Shown here: one piece after another, positions 37,750 to 50,300 of the stretch
Layout of the letters: every line of letters starts with the position of its first letter
Numbering within the stretch: position 1 is the first letter of the stretch
Source: Bolinopsis microptera
Lineage: Eukaryota; Ctenophora; Tentaculata; Lobata; Bolinopsidae
Direction of reading: 5' to 3'
NCBI RefSeq assembly: GCF_026151205.1
Contig: NC_087081.1
Coordinates: 12,854,340 to 12,918,339 of the forward strand
DNA: 64,000 bases
Translations under genes and position numbers: made by a program
Notes under the pieces: generated by a model
Database searches by the model: none
Told to the model about the DNA's origin: nothing
The model's input: the letters and a program-made list of their open reading frames with translations, nothing else

Positions 37750-37999
37750 GGTGAAGCTCTAGGTCGTGACTCTAGATTGTGACTTTAGGTTGTAACTCTA
37801 GGTTGTAACTTTAGGTCGTGACTCTAGATCGTGACTCTAGGTCGTGACTTTAGATCGTAACTCTAGGTCGTGACTTGAGGTCGTGACTTGAGGTCATGAC
37901 TCTAGGTCGTGACTCTAGGTCATGACTCTAGTGCGTGACTTTAGGTCGTGACTCTAGGTCGTGACTCTAAGTCTAGGTCGTGACTCTAGGTCGTGACCA
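37750..37999. repeat. 13-bp tandem repeat (AGGTCGTGACTCT)
   Basis: About eighteen copies of a 13-bp unit with CTTT/CTCT and GTGA/GTAA variants. Isolated copies (TAGGTCGTGACT) also occur at 35590-35650 and 36090-36115. Non-coding. Confidence 0.92.
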
Positions 38000-38712
38000 A
38001 AATTTAGCTGGATTATTACCGAGCCTTCAATATGACCTTCGACTGACTTCACTTTAAAAGGGTACCGATTTATAATTAAATTATCTTTATTTGTGCAGAA
38101 TGCAGATTCACATCGATGCGTTTTATATCACATCATGTTAAATGGAGGGTAATAAAAATGATAAGAAATTTTACTGTAATTAGATCCAAGATTGAGACTT
38201 AATAGATCGGTTTTTATGTCTTTAGGAATAAATATTGATGGCTGAGCGTTTTGTTATATTCATCTAATCTCTCCTGGATTCTAAAATAAGCTTTCGCAAT
38301 AATAATGACCAACGTTTTAATTTTAATATTATCAATTTTAAAATATCAATTAGTTAATAATTGTTCTCTTTGCGACATTAGCATTGCGGTGTTTCATTAC
38401 ACTGTTTTCATCACACTGTCTGGAGTCCTAGACAACGAACCCAATTATTGGTAAAATTGCTAGTCTAGTTTTTTTCTGCTGATGCGGTGTATCACCTAAC
38501 ATTTGATTTTGTGTGTTTTGTGTTTTATTTCCAGTGTGTGATAAAATTAATAACACAAAATTTTAACAATTTGAATTATTTCAAGTTGTTTACATCGTAT
38601 AATGTAAAATGTGTTATCGCAAAATCGTCCAAATCTAAGAAATAAACACCTTCGGATTTTGCTAAATTAGAGGTAGACTAACTTTAGTAGTAATCTACCG
38701 ATCATCTTCAGG

Positions 38713-41700
38713 ATGAAAAACTCTATAACCTTGTTACAATTACTTCTCATGGCGCTCTGCTTTAATGTGTCTCAATCTCAGTCGGGTTGGTATCATTGTT
38801 AATTATTTTCGATTGATTGAAATGATTATTGATATTGTCTTCATTGATAAATTCGATTGTCAGGGAGGAGCCTTTTCTGACGCAAAAACTAACGAACAGT
38901 AACAAGTACAGGAACATGCAAGAACCAGAAAATAATGCTGTCTTGAATTACAGCGTTCAGAGAAAGACTTGATGGAGAGATAATATTAACTGATGCTGTT
39001 GGATCCAAGAGTGACAACGCCGAGGCAGCTATTGATATGAACTTCAACACTACAACTGTAACGTACCGTGATACATACGGAGAACTATGGCTGAAGCTGT
39101 ATTTTGAAGAGGTGTCTTGTGTGCAAAATATATACGTGTATTGGGATGGAAAAGCAAATGTGATCTTAAGTTGTCCAGCTGATTCAACTTTATGTCAATG
39201 TGATACCAATAAACGTATCTGCGATGAGTACCAGTTTTCTGTGATTTTTGAGAGAAATGTGAATCCAGACGACCAAACTGAGCGCAATTGTACATACGGG
39301 GACACTCTTAAGGTGGAAAGTATTGACGAAGCATATTTTAATTTAGAAGCTGAAGAGATTGCTGTTATTAGATATGAAGGTGAGGAAAACTTAATGATAT
39401 AAATTTTAAAGTGCACTCAATTTTTGCTCTTAGAGATTTCTTACCTCTGGCTACCTGACAGGGTGGAACTGATAAGGGTGATATTCAGTTGCATGACATC
39501 CTACTGTAAGCCAATTGTACTGGCATATCATATTAGAGCTTTTAATGTACACCTTTATCTTTAAGCTGCTAAAAAATGTTGATTCATTCTCATTTGATAC
39601 CAAACTGAACCAACAGTTAGAGATTCTGTGCCGACAGTGCCCAGTAGTATTAAATGGATTCCGTTCACTGCTAAGAACCAAGCTATGGTCTCCACTGACT
39701 TCTCCAGCAAAGACGTGGAGCAGTTCTACGTCAGGCTCCCTTGTGAGGAATCTGTTTGGTTTAAACTCTTCCTTAATAGTGACGATGGTCAAAATTCCCA
39801 CGTTGAGATAAAAAGCAAGGTTTTACCAACTCGTTGTTCATTATTTCTGTTGATAACATTGATTTTATTAAGTTTCGTTTAGCCAGCTGTGTTTGTTTTT
39901 TCAACATTGGTTTGGCTCTAATTTGGATCATTTTCCAAGAGTGCTAGTAAATGGGTAAGATTAGTTGCAATCTTCTGCTTTTACAAACCTTACTTCTCTG
40001 CAAGGTGGAAGGAAACATTTACTGTAACGGTGCTGGGGATATGAGTTGGTGGGGAGGTGAGATCAATGAGTTCTATATCGACCAACGTGCTATGAAATGT
40101 GATTCTACTGAAACCCACATAATCCTTTTGTGAGTAAAAAACCACTCTAACCAATCAGTAATGTACATTTTAAATTTCCATTGTTGATCTAACTCCAAGA
40201 GGAATTCAGGAATGAACATAAATGATTTTAACACTTTATAAAACATTTCATTTAGTAAATATGTACATGTTTCGTTTACTTTCCGTATCATTAAATAATC
40301 ACCGACAAACAGTATGATTATAAATATGTCGCGATATTCTCAGGGTGGAGAAGTCAGTTGACAGAGTTACCATCAAGAGCAAGGGACAGGTTTTGTACCA
40401 CCAAGCTTTCACTGACAACGACGCGAACTGTCGAGCACCTACAAAAATTGTAAAAACACAAGTTTTCAACTACGAAGGATGGCTGGACCTTGGATTACCC
40501 GACACTTCTTCTCCACGTAAGTTTTAGGACATCTGGATTCTGGAGGCGGCAGGAAGGGGTAGGGTGCAATGAGGGGCAGGGAGGGGCAGAGAGGGGTAGG
40601 AGGGCAAGGAGGGGTAGGGGCGTTAGGGAGAAGAGGGAGTCGGTGTTACGGATATTTTTAAACAGCTTTCAAAACTTTCAGGATATAACACTCTCCCAGT
40701 CCAAACAACTGAAACTGCTAATCCGCCAACTGAAACTGCTAAACCGACAACTGAACCTGCAACAACGACACTGTCAAAAACGACAACACTGCCACCACAA
40801 ACTACACATACATCACCATGTTGGTATCTTTTTTAATTGTTTGATGTTCCATTTTTAAAGGATGAGGGGACCTTAGAAAAAGTTTTTTTCTCGTGCAAAT
40901 CCTTTTATTACATTAATCGTATAAACCACTTTAGTAAAATCCGCAAAGTTGTATTTCATTCGCGCGCCGAGATATCCAGCCAAAACAATTTGAACCTGTG
41001 ACGTCAATTATGTGAGTTGCTCTGATCCGCGCATATAGAAATACAGGTAAAATGAGCGTGCGGGCCGACTAAATTACTAATTAAGAATAAATTAACAATC
41101 TACGATACTAACGAGCCTATAACCAATGGAGAGGAGACTTTATATGACCGGTTGAAAAAAGAATTATCACCCTACGATAACCATGAGCCGAGATACACCT
41201 GGAATAAGATTGAAGTCACACAGAAAGGCATGTAAATTATGTATATTTATAGCTCCTAACGCGACGTAACACCTAGCAACTCCCTGTTTCGTACCACAGT
41301 TGATATATCAACATGTCATATCAACACAACACGGTCCTAATAAAAATGGATCGGGTAGGTATGAAATGCATGTCTTCATTCCAGTTGGACAAGCACCAAG
41401 CACCAAGCTTTTAAGTTCTAACTCACTATGTGACACTACTTATAACGTAAGCAAGATTTGCAACTATTACACCAAGCAATATTATACCAAGCATAGCAGA
41501 CGAACACATCCACATTCGTTACGCTTTACACTCAAGTCACAGCAAACTAAAACGGTAAATTATAAATGAGTGTACAACTAAAGGCCGGTACATGCGCAGT
41601 GTCAAACCGCACGTGTGTACTCAGATAGGACTAGAGGCGCCAAGGGCCAGCTAGTAAAATGTCTTCTACTACATCATACATTCTTTTTAATTGTGTCCAT

Positions 41701-42970
41701 ATCGGGTTTCAAACAAGTCAAAACAAAATAGCAGTTTGTGGTTTAGTTAGCGGATGCTACTTATCTTTGCTATTTATAAATAGAAATACCTACTACAACT
41801 ACAAGAAAGCCTTTCTGAGTTACATTTAACTATTATTATTAAAGAGAATTATTCGTAACTTAGACTAATTCAGTGCAACCAAAGATACCGCTCTCGCAAA
41901 CGCCAAAGGTAACACGACGTAATTAAAACAGAACAGAACAAAATGTTTGTTGACACGAGCAAAAGGTGCGCGCGCACGTTGGTCTTAACACATAAGTGAC
42001 GTCACAGCCCAAAATTGCTACCAGCCAATAGGAGCGCGGCGTGATATTGCACGAATTATCGATTTCACAGTCCGGCGTATTTTTTGATTCTACACACTTT
42101 CACAGGACTTAAACGCGAATATTTGGAAGTAAATTCTAAGGTCCCCTCATCCTTTAAGGGGTTCTTTGTTCTTAAACATGTGTGATCACACACACAGTTA
42201 TCTCTGAGATAAAAGGGACATTTTGTTATCATGAGTTACCATTTCAGCCCACACAACTGAAGAGCCCACACAACTGAAGAACGGACGAAAGTTTAGACAG
42301 CAAGAAAAGCCGGGTGAGTCGGGTGAGCCGGGAGAGGTGGGTGAGCCGGGAGCTCCTGGAGACCAAGGAACGAAGGGAAACCGTGGAGATCAAGGTGACG
42401 GAATGTATTGCGATGAATACTGTTTTGAAGGAGAAGCCGGAGAAAGAGGAGAGCCAGGATCTGATGGAGCACAGGGAGAGGAAGGGGATATGGGACCTCC
42501 GGGATTAAAAGGGGATGATGGTTTTCCAGGAAATGACGGGGAAAATGGACCTGAAGGTGAATTAGTGAATAAGTGATTTGATTAGTTCAGTTTAATCTAC
42601 GTAAGCAAATATACAGCTAATTTATCAATATACAACATACGTGTATGGAATTATAAAAGATTGCAATAAAATTGAGTTTGTAAATATGAATGTTAATATC
42701 TGTGCAGGTGCCATGGGGGACCCTGGAGACCCAGGAATGCCAGGAACGGACGGAACACCAGGACTCCCAGGGAGCTGTGAAGCAGGAACAAATTCCTGCT
42801 ATCTTAAGTTAGGACATTGTTATGCAAAGAGCAGCTTTAAGTTGACAGCACAGTGTCGACTAGGGTACGCCGCTACGTCAATCTGGAGAAATTCAAAATT
42901 TTGGGGACTGAGATGTTGTAAGATTATTGGGGTTGTTGAGGGTGAAGTGGTTAAAACAGACTGGATGTGA
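38713..42970 (+). CDS. Secreted collagen-like protein with lectin-like N-terminal region
   Basis: Exons: 38713-38785, 38954-39379, 39617-39819, 40005-40129, 40344-40516, 40682-40819, 42248-42556, 42708-42970. Phases agree throughout and give 569 aa. Residues 1-24 are a signal peptide ([20 protein letters not shown]). Exons 2-5 form a Cys-containing beta-rich extracellular region. Its start ([16 protein letters not shown]...[20 protein letters not shown]) resembles a galactose-binding-like (discoidin/fucolectin) fold, and the second half (GWLDLGLPD) may be a repeat of it. Exon 6 is a Thr/Pro mucin-like linker. Exons 7-8 encode Gly-X-Y collagen repeats with one interruption ([16 protein letters not shown]), then a Cys-rich C-terminal knob ending RCCKIIG. 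The protein probably trimerises in the extracellular matrix or mesoglea. It is not a fibrillar collagen because the triple helix is far too short. Confidence 0.8.
40859..42153. mobile_element. 1295-bp DNA transposon with TTAA target duplication
   Basis: Perfect 20-bp inverted ends AGGATGAGGGGACCTTAGAA lie at 40859-40878 and 42134-42153, flanked directly by TTAA at 40855-40858 and 42154-42157. This is the signature of a TTAA-targeting cut-and-paste element (Kolobok or piggyBac type). No transposase frame is present. It fills most of the intron between exons 6 and 7 of the collagen-like gene. The ends differ from the CGGGTGAT family, so a second TTAA family is present. Confidence 0.85.
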
Positions 42971-43050
42971 AGCTGCTTTTGAAGTGAAACTTGTGGTGAA
43001 ACAGACTCTATTACACTCTGAGTTTAAGGCTGTATTTTTACAATTTATAA

Positions 43051-44975
43051 CAAATAGATCTTAAGGCTGAGCGTGAGTTTGAGACGAATTTAGCTTTCAT
43101 TTTAGACTTCACGTCTCCCGAAATAAAACTGCGAACAAAGTGAAACAAGGAACTAAGTAAACTGTAAAACCAAATTTTCGTCACGCATTGGACTTTATCA
43201 AGGTTACACTGAAAAGGGGAGGTTTGATCTCTGAACCAGAGAGTGTGGTAATTGGGTTAGGAAAGTAAACATACATGCGACAAAGATCAGGGTTACCATT
43301 TTCAGCAAAATTTATAGAAAAGAGTGTACACATACATGCGAGAGAAATCGGGTTACCAATAAGAAAAATCACAATGTAGAAAAGTTTACAACCCTCAGAT
43401 CAGCGTAGTAAAAGTGTACTAGAAATTAGTCTGTAAAACCGTTTCCGCACATGTTATTGATTTTCGGTTTAGTGCGTTCTATTGCTAAGCCTTCTCTTAT
43501 AAAGGTATCTAGGGTATCCTTACATTGTTCTGATATGCTAAATTCGAAGTTTTCGAAGAATTTTGCTAAGTCTCTTTTTCCCGATATGGGAGTGTAGTGT
43601 GGGTCGTCTGCTCTGCGGTGTTCAGCAGCGTGGTATCCTAGTGTGGTCCTGCTGTTGTTGAGTCGGAAGCTAGACTCGTGTTCGTAGATTCGACCTCTAA
43701 TAGGTCGTCTTGAAGCTCCTATGTACAGATCTCCGCATTTCTTACATTTTGCTTTGTACACGTAGTGTCGGGTGGTACAGTTGAGATCTGCCTTGCAGAG
43801 TTCGCACTCGCATATCTCGTCTTTAGATGGTGTGCTGATGATGCTCCTGACAGCTTTCCCCGCCTGTGTCACTACTCTGGCGTTTATTCCCAGTTGCTTG
43901 ATCGATGAGTTGACTCTCCTGGTAAAGCTCTCGTTAATGTACGGTATCTTCAGGATAAGGTCGGGTTCTGGCCGGGGTTCTCGTGGGGTCGAGCTTGTTA
44001 GTACTTCTAGTCTCTCTAGAGCTTGTAACATGTGTTTTGTCACGACTTCTTTGGGGTATCCGGAGTTTACGATCAGGTGAGTTTTCAGTTTTTCGAGGTA
44101 TGCCCAGCTGTCATCCTTGTATTTGCAGTTGTGAACTATCCGCCTAGTCTCCGACCTGATGATGTTTGTTTTGGTGACTAGACTACAGTGTGAGTCGTAA
44201 TGCAAATATCTTCCAGAAGCCGTAGGTTTTTGGTAGTGAGTGAAGGATATTTCATTGTTCTCTTTTAGCTCAATGGTGAGATCAAGGAAAATGAGCTTTC
44301 TATCTTCTTGAAGTTCGCTGGTGAAGTTTACATAGGCCCAAACAGAGTTCAGATTGGCTTTGAATTCCTCGAAGTTTTCGGCGCTTGACTTCCAGAGTAA
44401 CCAGGCGTCGTCAACGTACGTGGAAAGGCACTCCGGTTTGTGGGAACTCTTTTCTGCTGCTATATTGTAGGTGTAGTCGACGATGATTTCTGCGTATGCG
44501 CCTGAACTATTCGAATTTAGCATATCAGAACAATGTAAGGATACCCTAGATACCTTTATAAGAGAAGGCTTAGCAATAGAACGCACTAAACCGAAAATCA
44601 ATAACATGTGCGGAAACGGTTTTACAGACTAATTTCTAGTACACTTTTACTACGCTGATCTGAGGGTTGTAAACTTTTCTACATTGTGATTTTTCTTATT
44701 GGTAACCCGATTTCTCTCGCATGTATGTGTACACTCTTTTCTATAAATTTTGCTGAAAATGGTAACCCTGATCTTTGTCGCATGTATGTTTACTTTCCTA
44801 ACCCAATTACCACACTCTCTGGTTCAGAGATCAAACCTCCCCTTTTCAGTGTAACCTTGATAAAGTCCAATGCGTGACGAAAATTTGGTTTTACAGTTTA
44901 CTTAGTTCCTTGTTTCACTTTGTTCGCAGTTTTATTTCGGGAGACGTGAAGTCTAAAATGAAAGCTAAATTCGTA
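43051..44975 (-). mobile_element. Penelope-like retroelement with about 465-bp inverted arms
   Basis: Arms 43082-43548 and 44510-44974 are inverted copies. A 63-codon stretch translates identically in both (43372-43181 and 44686-44877), so the arms are nearly perfect and the insertion is recent. The core encodes reverse transcriptase and a GIY-YIG nuclease. Inverted partial copies flanking a 5'-truncated core are a known insertion form of Penelope-like elements. ACAATTTATAAC is found just left (43039-43050) and just right (44976-44987) and is a candidate target-site duplication. Confidence 0.85.
43426..44607 (-). pseudogene. 5'-truncated Penelope reverse transcriptase with GIY-YIG endonuclease
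   Basis: The uninterrupted frame has 393 codons. The first 30 or so come from the inverted arm and are not part of the original protein. Next come RT motif C (STYVDDAWLLW), the thumb-like region (FLDLTIELKENNEISF, HYDSHCSLVTKTNIIRSETR), a CxC zinc-knuckle-like stretch (ICECELCKADLNC) and the GIY-YIG core (YVYKAKCKKCGDLYIGASRR, RIYEHE). It ends KINNMCGNGFTD. RT motifs A and B are missing, so it cannot retrotranspose by itself. The reading frame is otherwise intact, consistent with young age. Confidence 0.85.
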
Positions 44976-45331
44976 CAATTTATAACGCAAAACAAATTGC
45001 GTAAAATTTATCTAAAACTGAGAACATGAGCCCCTTTTTTCTTGATCATTGACAAAGGTTTACATTTATTATTTATTAATTGGATATTACAATGGCTCAG
45101 ACAGACCTTGATATATGTACCGAGCACTTTACAATTGTTATCAAATTTAATCATATTTGTTTATAACTGAGCTCCTTATACAAAGCTTACTAAGTTTTCA
45201 TTGTGTAGTGTCTACTTTACGTCAGTCTAAGCTAAGTTTTACCATATAATTATATCGAAGTTGCTCATTATGCAGTCATTATAATTTGAATTACGTGTTT
45301 CGATAAGAATGAAGTTTCAACGAAAAAGCTT

Positions 45332-45417
45332 ACAGTTCTTTTATAAAAGAACTGTGGATTAGATAATAACCATATAAAATAAAATAAATTTTATTTTATA
45401 TGGTGATTATCTAATCC
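45332..45417. repeat. 24-bp perfect palindrome adjoining a 62-nt hairpin
   Basis: ACAGTTCTTTTATAAAAGAA plus CTGT (45332-45355) is a perfect palindrome. It directly abuts GGATTAGATAATAACCATAT...ATATGGTGATTATCTAATCC (45356-45417), a hairpin with one mismatch and almost no loop. The surrounding 44976-46000 shows no gene. Confidence 0.9.
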
Positions 45418-46007
45418 ATTTTAAATCAAAAGAGTGGAATTTGGCAGGAACATTTAACAGGTAAAGGTTTAAACCCCCTTCTTTATGTTAAGAGACCATA
45501 TCTACCCTTACAAATATCATTTTATTATCACTAATCCAAACAATGGCTGGCAAGCAACCCTATTAAAATTTCACTAAGATTAGACCCCTACACCACTCTT
45601 AGTCTTATATGGCGAGACCACCAAAAAAGTTGATAGCTGTGAAGATGGCCTATACCTTGTATCTCCTCATATTGACAAATCCTGATCCGCCCCTGACCGT
45701 CGAAGTGGAAGTGGAACTTCCACCCAAATGATTCCCAGACACTTTAATTAACAGGAGTCCTAGAGACCGCATTCCCCAATGGCCTAATTAAAGCCACCTC
45801 CTTATATGGACTTGGAACGTCATTTTGATCGATTTTGTTGATAAATATTTTTTGATGCGATCATAAAAACTGACCATCAAAAACTCAAAAAATCATTATT
45901 ATCTTCCTCCCTGTGACCAATGACAATGGTCCATGAGCCTTTTTATTAATTGTATATTATAAAACATTTAATGACAGCTGAAACCGTCCTCAATGGGTGC
46001 TGAAAGA

Positions 46008-46428
46008 AATACTTTACTTACTTTACTTTACGTTGTTTAGCTGCAAGGCAGCAGGGTCATCTATGAAAACCACCCTTTTTCTTTAACTTCGGACAACCAT
46101 GGCCGGCACCAGCACTTACAGGAAACCGAAGGATCGATAACTAAGGCCAGCAACGGTTAAGGTATTATACCACACTTTCTTCGCCCGTGGCTCCGCTGTA
46201 TTGATCATGTACAGCTCTCCTCATTTAACCCTCACACACGATTTCTCGAGCATTCGGCTGAGTAGACCGGGGGGCTGCATAGTTCAATCGGAACCCTAAG
46301 CAGAACGGGAAAGCCGCTCACCCCATGGCTAGTGACACAGGCGAGGAACGAACCCGCAACCTCGTGATTGAGCAGCATATCACGAGTAAGGCAGGTCGAC
46401 TAACGAACTGCGCCACTATAAGCCATTA
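46008..46428 (-). mobile_element. tRNA-derived SINE
   Basis: On the minus strand the head (46428-46341) reads AGTGGCGCAGTTCGTTAGTC (A-box-like) and GCGGGTTCGTTCC (B box) about 45 bp later, i.e. a degenerate tRNA promoter. A 300-bp body follows and ends in a TAAAGTAAAGTAAGTAAAGT tail (about 46032-46008). A second, more decayed copy is at 32640-32850. The rest of 46429-47309 holds no gene. Confidence 0.65.
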
Positions 46429-47309
46429 TAATGTTGACCTACAAGTAGTATTTTCATTTCTCTCTGATAAACAAAAAAGCACACGAACTGGTATATTAAG
46501 TGAGACAGTGACAATAGTAAAAGTATGGAATGGAACTGGGAGAGCCTTGCTCACGAGATTTACCGAATTGCTGCTGTTCTATTTGTATTCCTTTCCTTGT
46601 AGCGCTTGTTGTTTACCCATTGTTTTATGGAGGATTATGTGATTAAAAGGGGGAAGGAGAAAATCTTTGTGTGTGCGAGTACTTTTCAAGGTGTATAATG
46701 ACATTGCAACTATATACTATATAGTTGTTTTGTTGTTAGAGGGCGAATACGTAACTGAATGTTGGACTCGATGAAAGCTGTAAAGTATTATGTGCTGCAA
46801 GGTATAATAAGTGATAACCATGTTAATCCACTAAGAGAAACCCAGGTTTGAAGGTACTAACGTACTACGAGTATAATTTCACCAATTATAGGGACTGTCA
46901 GCTAAAAATGCTATATTAATTATTATCCATGATGCTCCCTCTTAAACGGTAATATTGTCTCTGACAGGCTACTGCTCAATTTATGCGTCTTTAGAGAGGT
47001 CTTACCAGTTTACTGCAGTGGTGGTTAGGGGTGAATTTTAGGTTTATAACCGGCTAATAATGGGTTGACAGCCAGATAATAGCAATGTTTTCCCTTAATT
47101 ACCAGTCTTTAGCTCGATAACACCAATTCAACACTGACACAGCAAGGAGAATAAGTAATGTTATGAAATATAGTAGTAAGAACATTGCTGTAATGGCCTC
47201 AATTTACAGCTGAAAATGTTTCTCAAAACAAACATACTTTCTATTGAGCTGTACAAGTGAGCTTTAGTGAAACTTACAAGTTTAAGTAAGTTTAAGTTTG
47301 CTTATAATA

Positions 47310-50300
47310 ATGCTCGCTTTATCCGCAATCCAAAATTTTCCGACCAAGCTAATCAACCCTTTCAAATCCGTGGTTCTAGACGACGGGTTTTCAAGGTTTA
47401 ATCGAATTTATTTGTTTTTCATCTGCCTTCTTGCTGGTGCGTTCATCAACCTTGCTGATTATTCAGGTTTGTTCATTTGTCTCTTTGAAGCAATGACACA
47501 TAGCACCATGACGTACACAACTATTTAATACCTGCAAATAACTTGGTAGTATTTGTGATATAGTTGTATATTACTTAAGTAAATACACCAATTATAACTG
47601 TAATTGTAATTCGGCAGTGGAATAACGGACTTAACTTGGATGGACCAGACTTTATTTGAACGGACATTAAGATAAACGTTAGGGCCTCCAGCGTTCAATC
47701 AATGTTCTTTCGCAAATAAAGTCCGATATAAAGTATAACTCAGCCAGTAAAATATACACTAACAGTTTAATAGTAATAGCTACTGAATCATTGATATAAC
47801 CTACCCGCAGGTCACAAGGTAAAGTGCCACGGTTTTCAAATCTTCCCAGAGAACTTTGCTGACGAGTACTGCTGGGTACAGGTAATCACACGTTTTATAT
47901 CGAAACCACTATATATTATATTTATCGCCATTCGATTAGATTTTTGACCGGGGAAATCCTGAAATAATAGCAAAATATTGATTTTTTTGGACCGAAAATC
48001 GGGTTTTCGTGATTTCAGCCGGGGTAACTTAGTCAATAATTTCAGGGTATGTACGTGATAAAGAATGCCGGGGTAACTTAGTCAATAATTTCAGGGTATG
48101 TACGTGATAAAGGAAGCCGGGGTAACTTAGTCAATAATTTCAGGGTATGTACGTGATAAAGGAAGCCGGGGTAACTTAGTCAATAATTTCAGGGTATGTA
48201 CGTGATAAAGGAAGCCGGGGTAACTTAGTCAATAATTTCAGGGTATGTACGTGATAAAGGAAGCCGGGGTAACTTAGTCAATAATTTCAGGGTATGTACG
48301 TGATAAAGGAAGCCGGGGTAACTTAGTCAATAATTTCAGGGTATGTACGTGATAAAGAAAGCCGGGGTAACTTAGTCAATAATTTCAGGGTATGTACGTG
48401 ATAAAGAAAGCCGGGGTAACTTAGTCAATAATTTCAGGGTATGTACGTGATAAAGAATGCCGGGGTAACTTAGTCAATAATTTCAGGGTATGTACGTGAT
48501 AAAGGAAGCCGGGGTAACTTAGTCAATAATTTCAGGGTATGTACGTGATAAAGGAAGCCGGGGTAACTTAGTCAATAATTTCAGGGTATGTACGTGATAA
48601 AGGAAGCCGGGGTAACTTAGTCAATAATTTCAGGGTATGTACGTGATAAAGAAAGCCGGGGTAACTTAGTCAATAATTTCAGGGTATGTACGTGATAAAG
48701 GAAGCCGGGGTAACTTAGTCAATAATTTCAGGGTATGTACGTGATAAAGGATAACTTAGTCAATAATTTCAGGGTATGTACGTGATAAAGGAAGCGTTTG
48801 ATCTCCCTCAAGATATACCGTATCCTGGGGTTGTACCAGAGAACCTCCCTTGTCTTGATTTCTTGTGAGTTTGTTCAAGTTTAAAATGTCCATATGCGTG
48901 ATTTGTTGTTTGATAATTCATGAGTTCACGTTTGGATTAAGTGTATTCAGAATAAAATGTTCTTGAAAGAATTATCAAATGAGACTAAATAACAGTAAAG
49001 AAGACTGAGTAACAGTACACCACTAAGTAACCAAGTTATCCTCCAATAAAATCATCACTCCCCCAGAAGAACGGACAATACTGCGTACAAATGTCCAGAG
49101 GGGGGATCTAAACCTTTAACCAAGGTTAAGTTGCTCTGGTACCAGGTTTGTGAGTTTGTTTGTTTGTTTGTTTGCTTGTATCTTTGTCATTTTCGTTGTC
49201 TACTTGTTTGTTTGTTGATTTGTCTGTTTTTCTGTAAAACAATACTACAATATGAAATAATCGGTTTATTATTTTCCTGATGCTGCCCCATATTTTTACC
49301 TTACCATAATCTTTCAGTGGATCCCCCTCTACTTCTTCTTGTGCGCAGCCGTGTTTGTTCTACCTTACATCATCTACCAACAATCTGAAATAGGAGCCAT
49401 CAAACCGATATGTGAGCAACCTATTGTATTACATTTATCGAGTTATAGTTTCAAAATTTAACGTAAACTCTGCATTTTTAATTCAAATTGATGGAGTACA
49501 GGTGAGCAGGTGATTGTAGCAAACAATCGATTTATGTGATTTCTCTTGGAGAATTTCTCTTTAGACTCTTAACTTGCGAACAAATTGAAGCAGCAAACTT
49601 CAGGCTAGAAACTTTATTGAATTGAAATAATCATTCCACGTAACAACGTCTTCTTCAGTTCTGTAACAAAATTGTTAAACATGTGTAAAAATTAACGACG
49701 GAAAGAAATTTAAAATAACATTAAAACAAAAACAGAGAAATAAAATTTACGAAATATGACCCAAAAATGTAATTGCAAAAAATGTCAAAACAACAAAAAA
49801 TACGACAAGAAGAAATGTAAGCTAATATAACTAAATACTGTACTACTCATGTTACTAAACTAATTAGTAAACGTAAAACTGGTTGTTCAGAATTCACAGT
49901 TCATGTGTAAAAACTAATGATAAAATCAGCACTTAAGCAACGATAACTCGGTTGTCATGGTTACTATCCAAGATCCTATCAATACATTATTTACTAGTTA
50001 AACATCGACTAAATATTTGTACAAATAACTCAACTCAGAACGATCATTCATTTCAGGACTTAATCTCAATATATACATCGCTTCTACAATCTTTCTACGA
50101 ACAGTTTTACTCTGTAAATCAAGTAACTTAAAAGATAAAACTGGGGTTCGGTTAGGATGTAGAGATGCGTAGTGCTGTCCAACCCCATTCTCTGGATGTG
50201 CTCTAGGATTCCTAGCAGCCTGTCTGTGCTCCATCAGACGAGCATGGAGGCTTCTCTCAGTTTCCCCACAGTGTCTCTTACCACATAACTCGCAAGTAAC

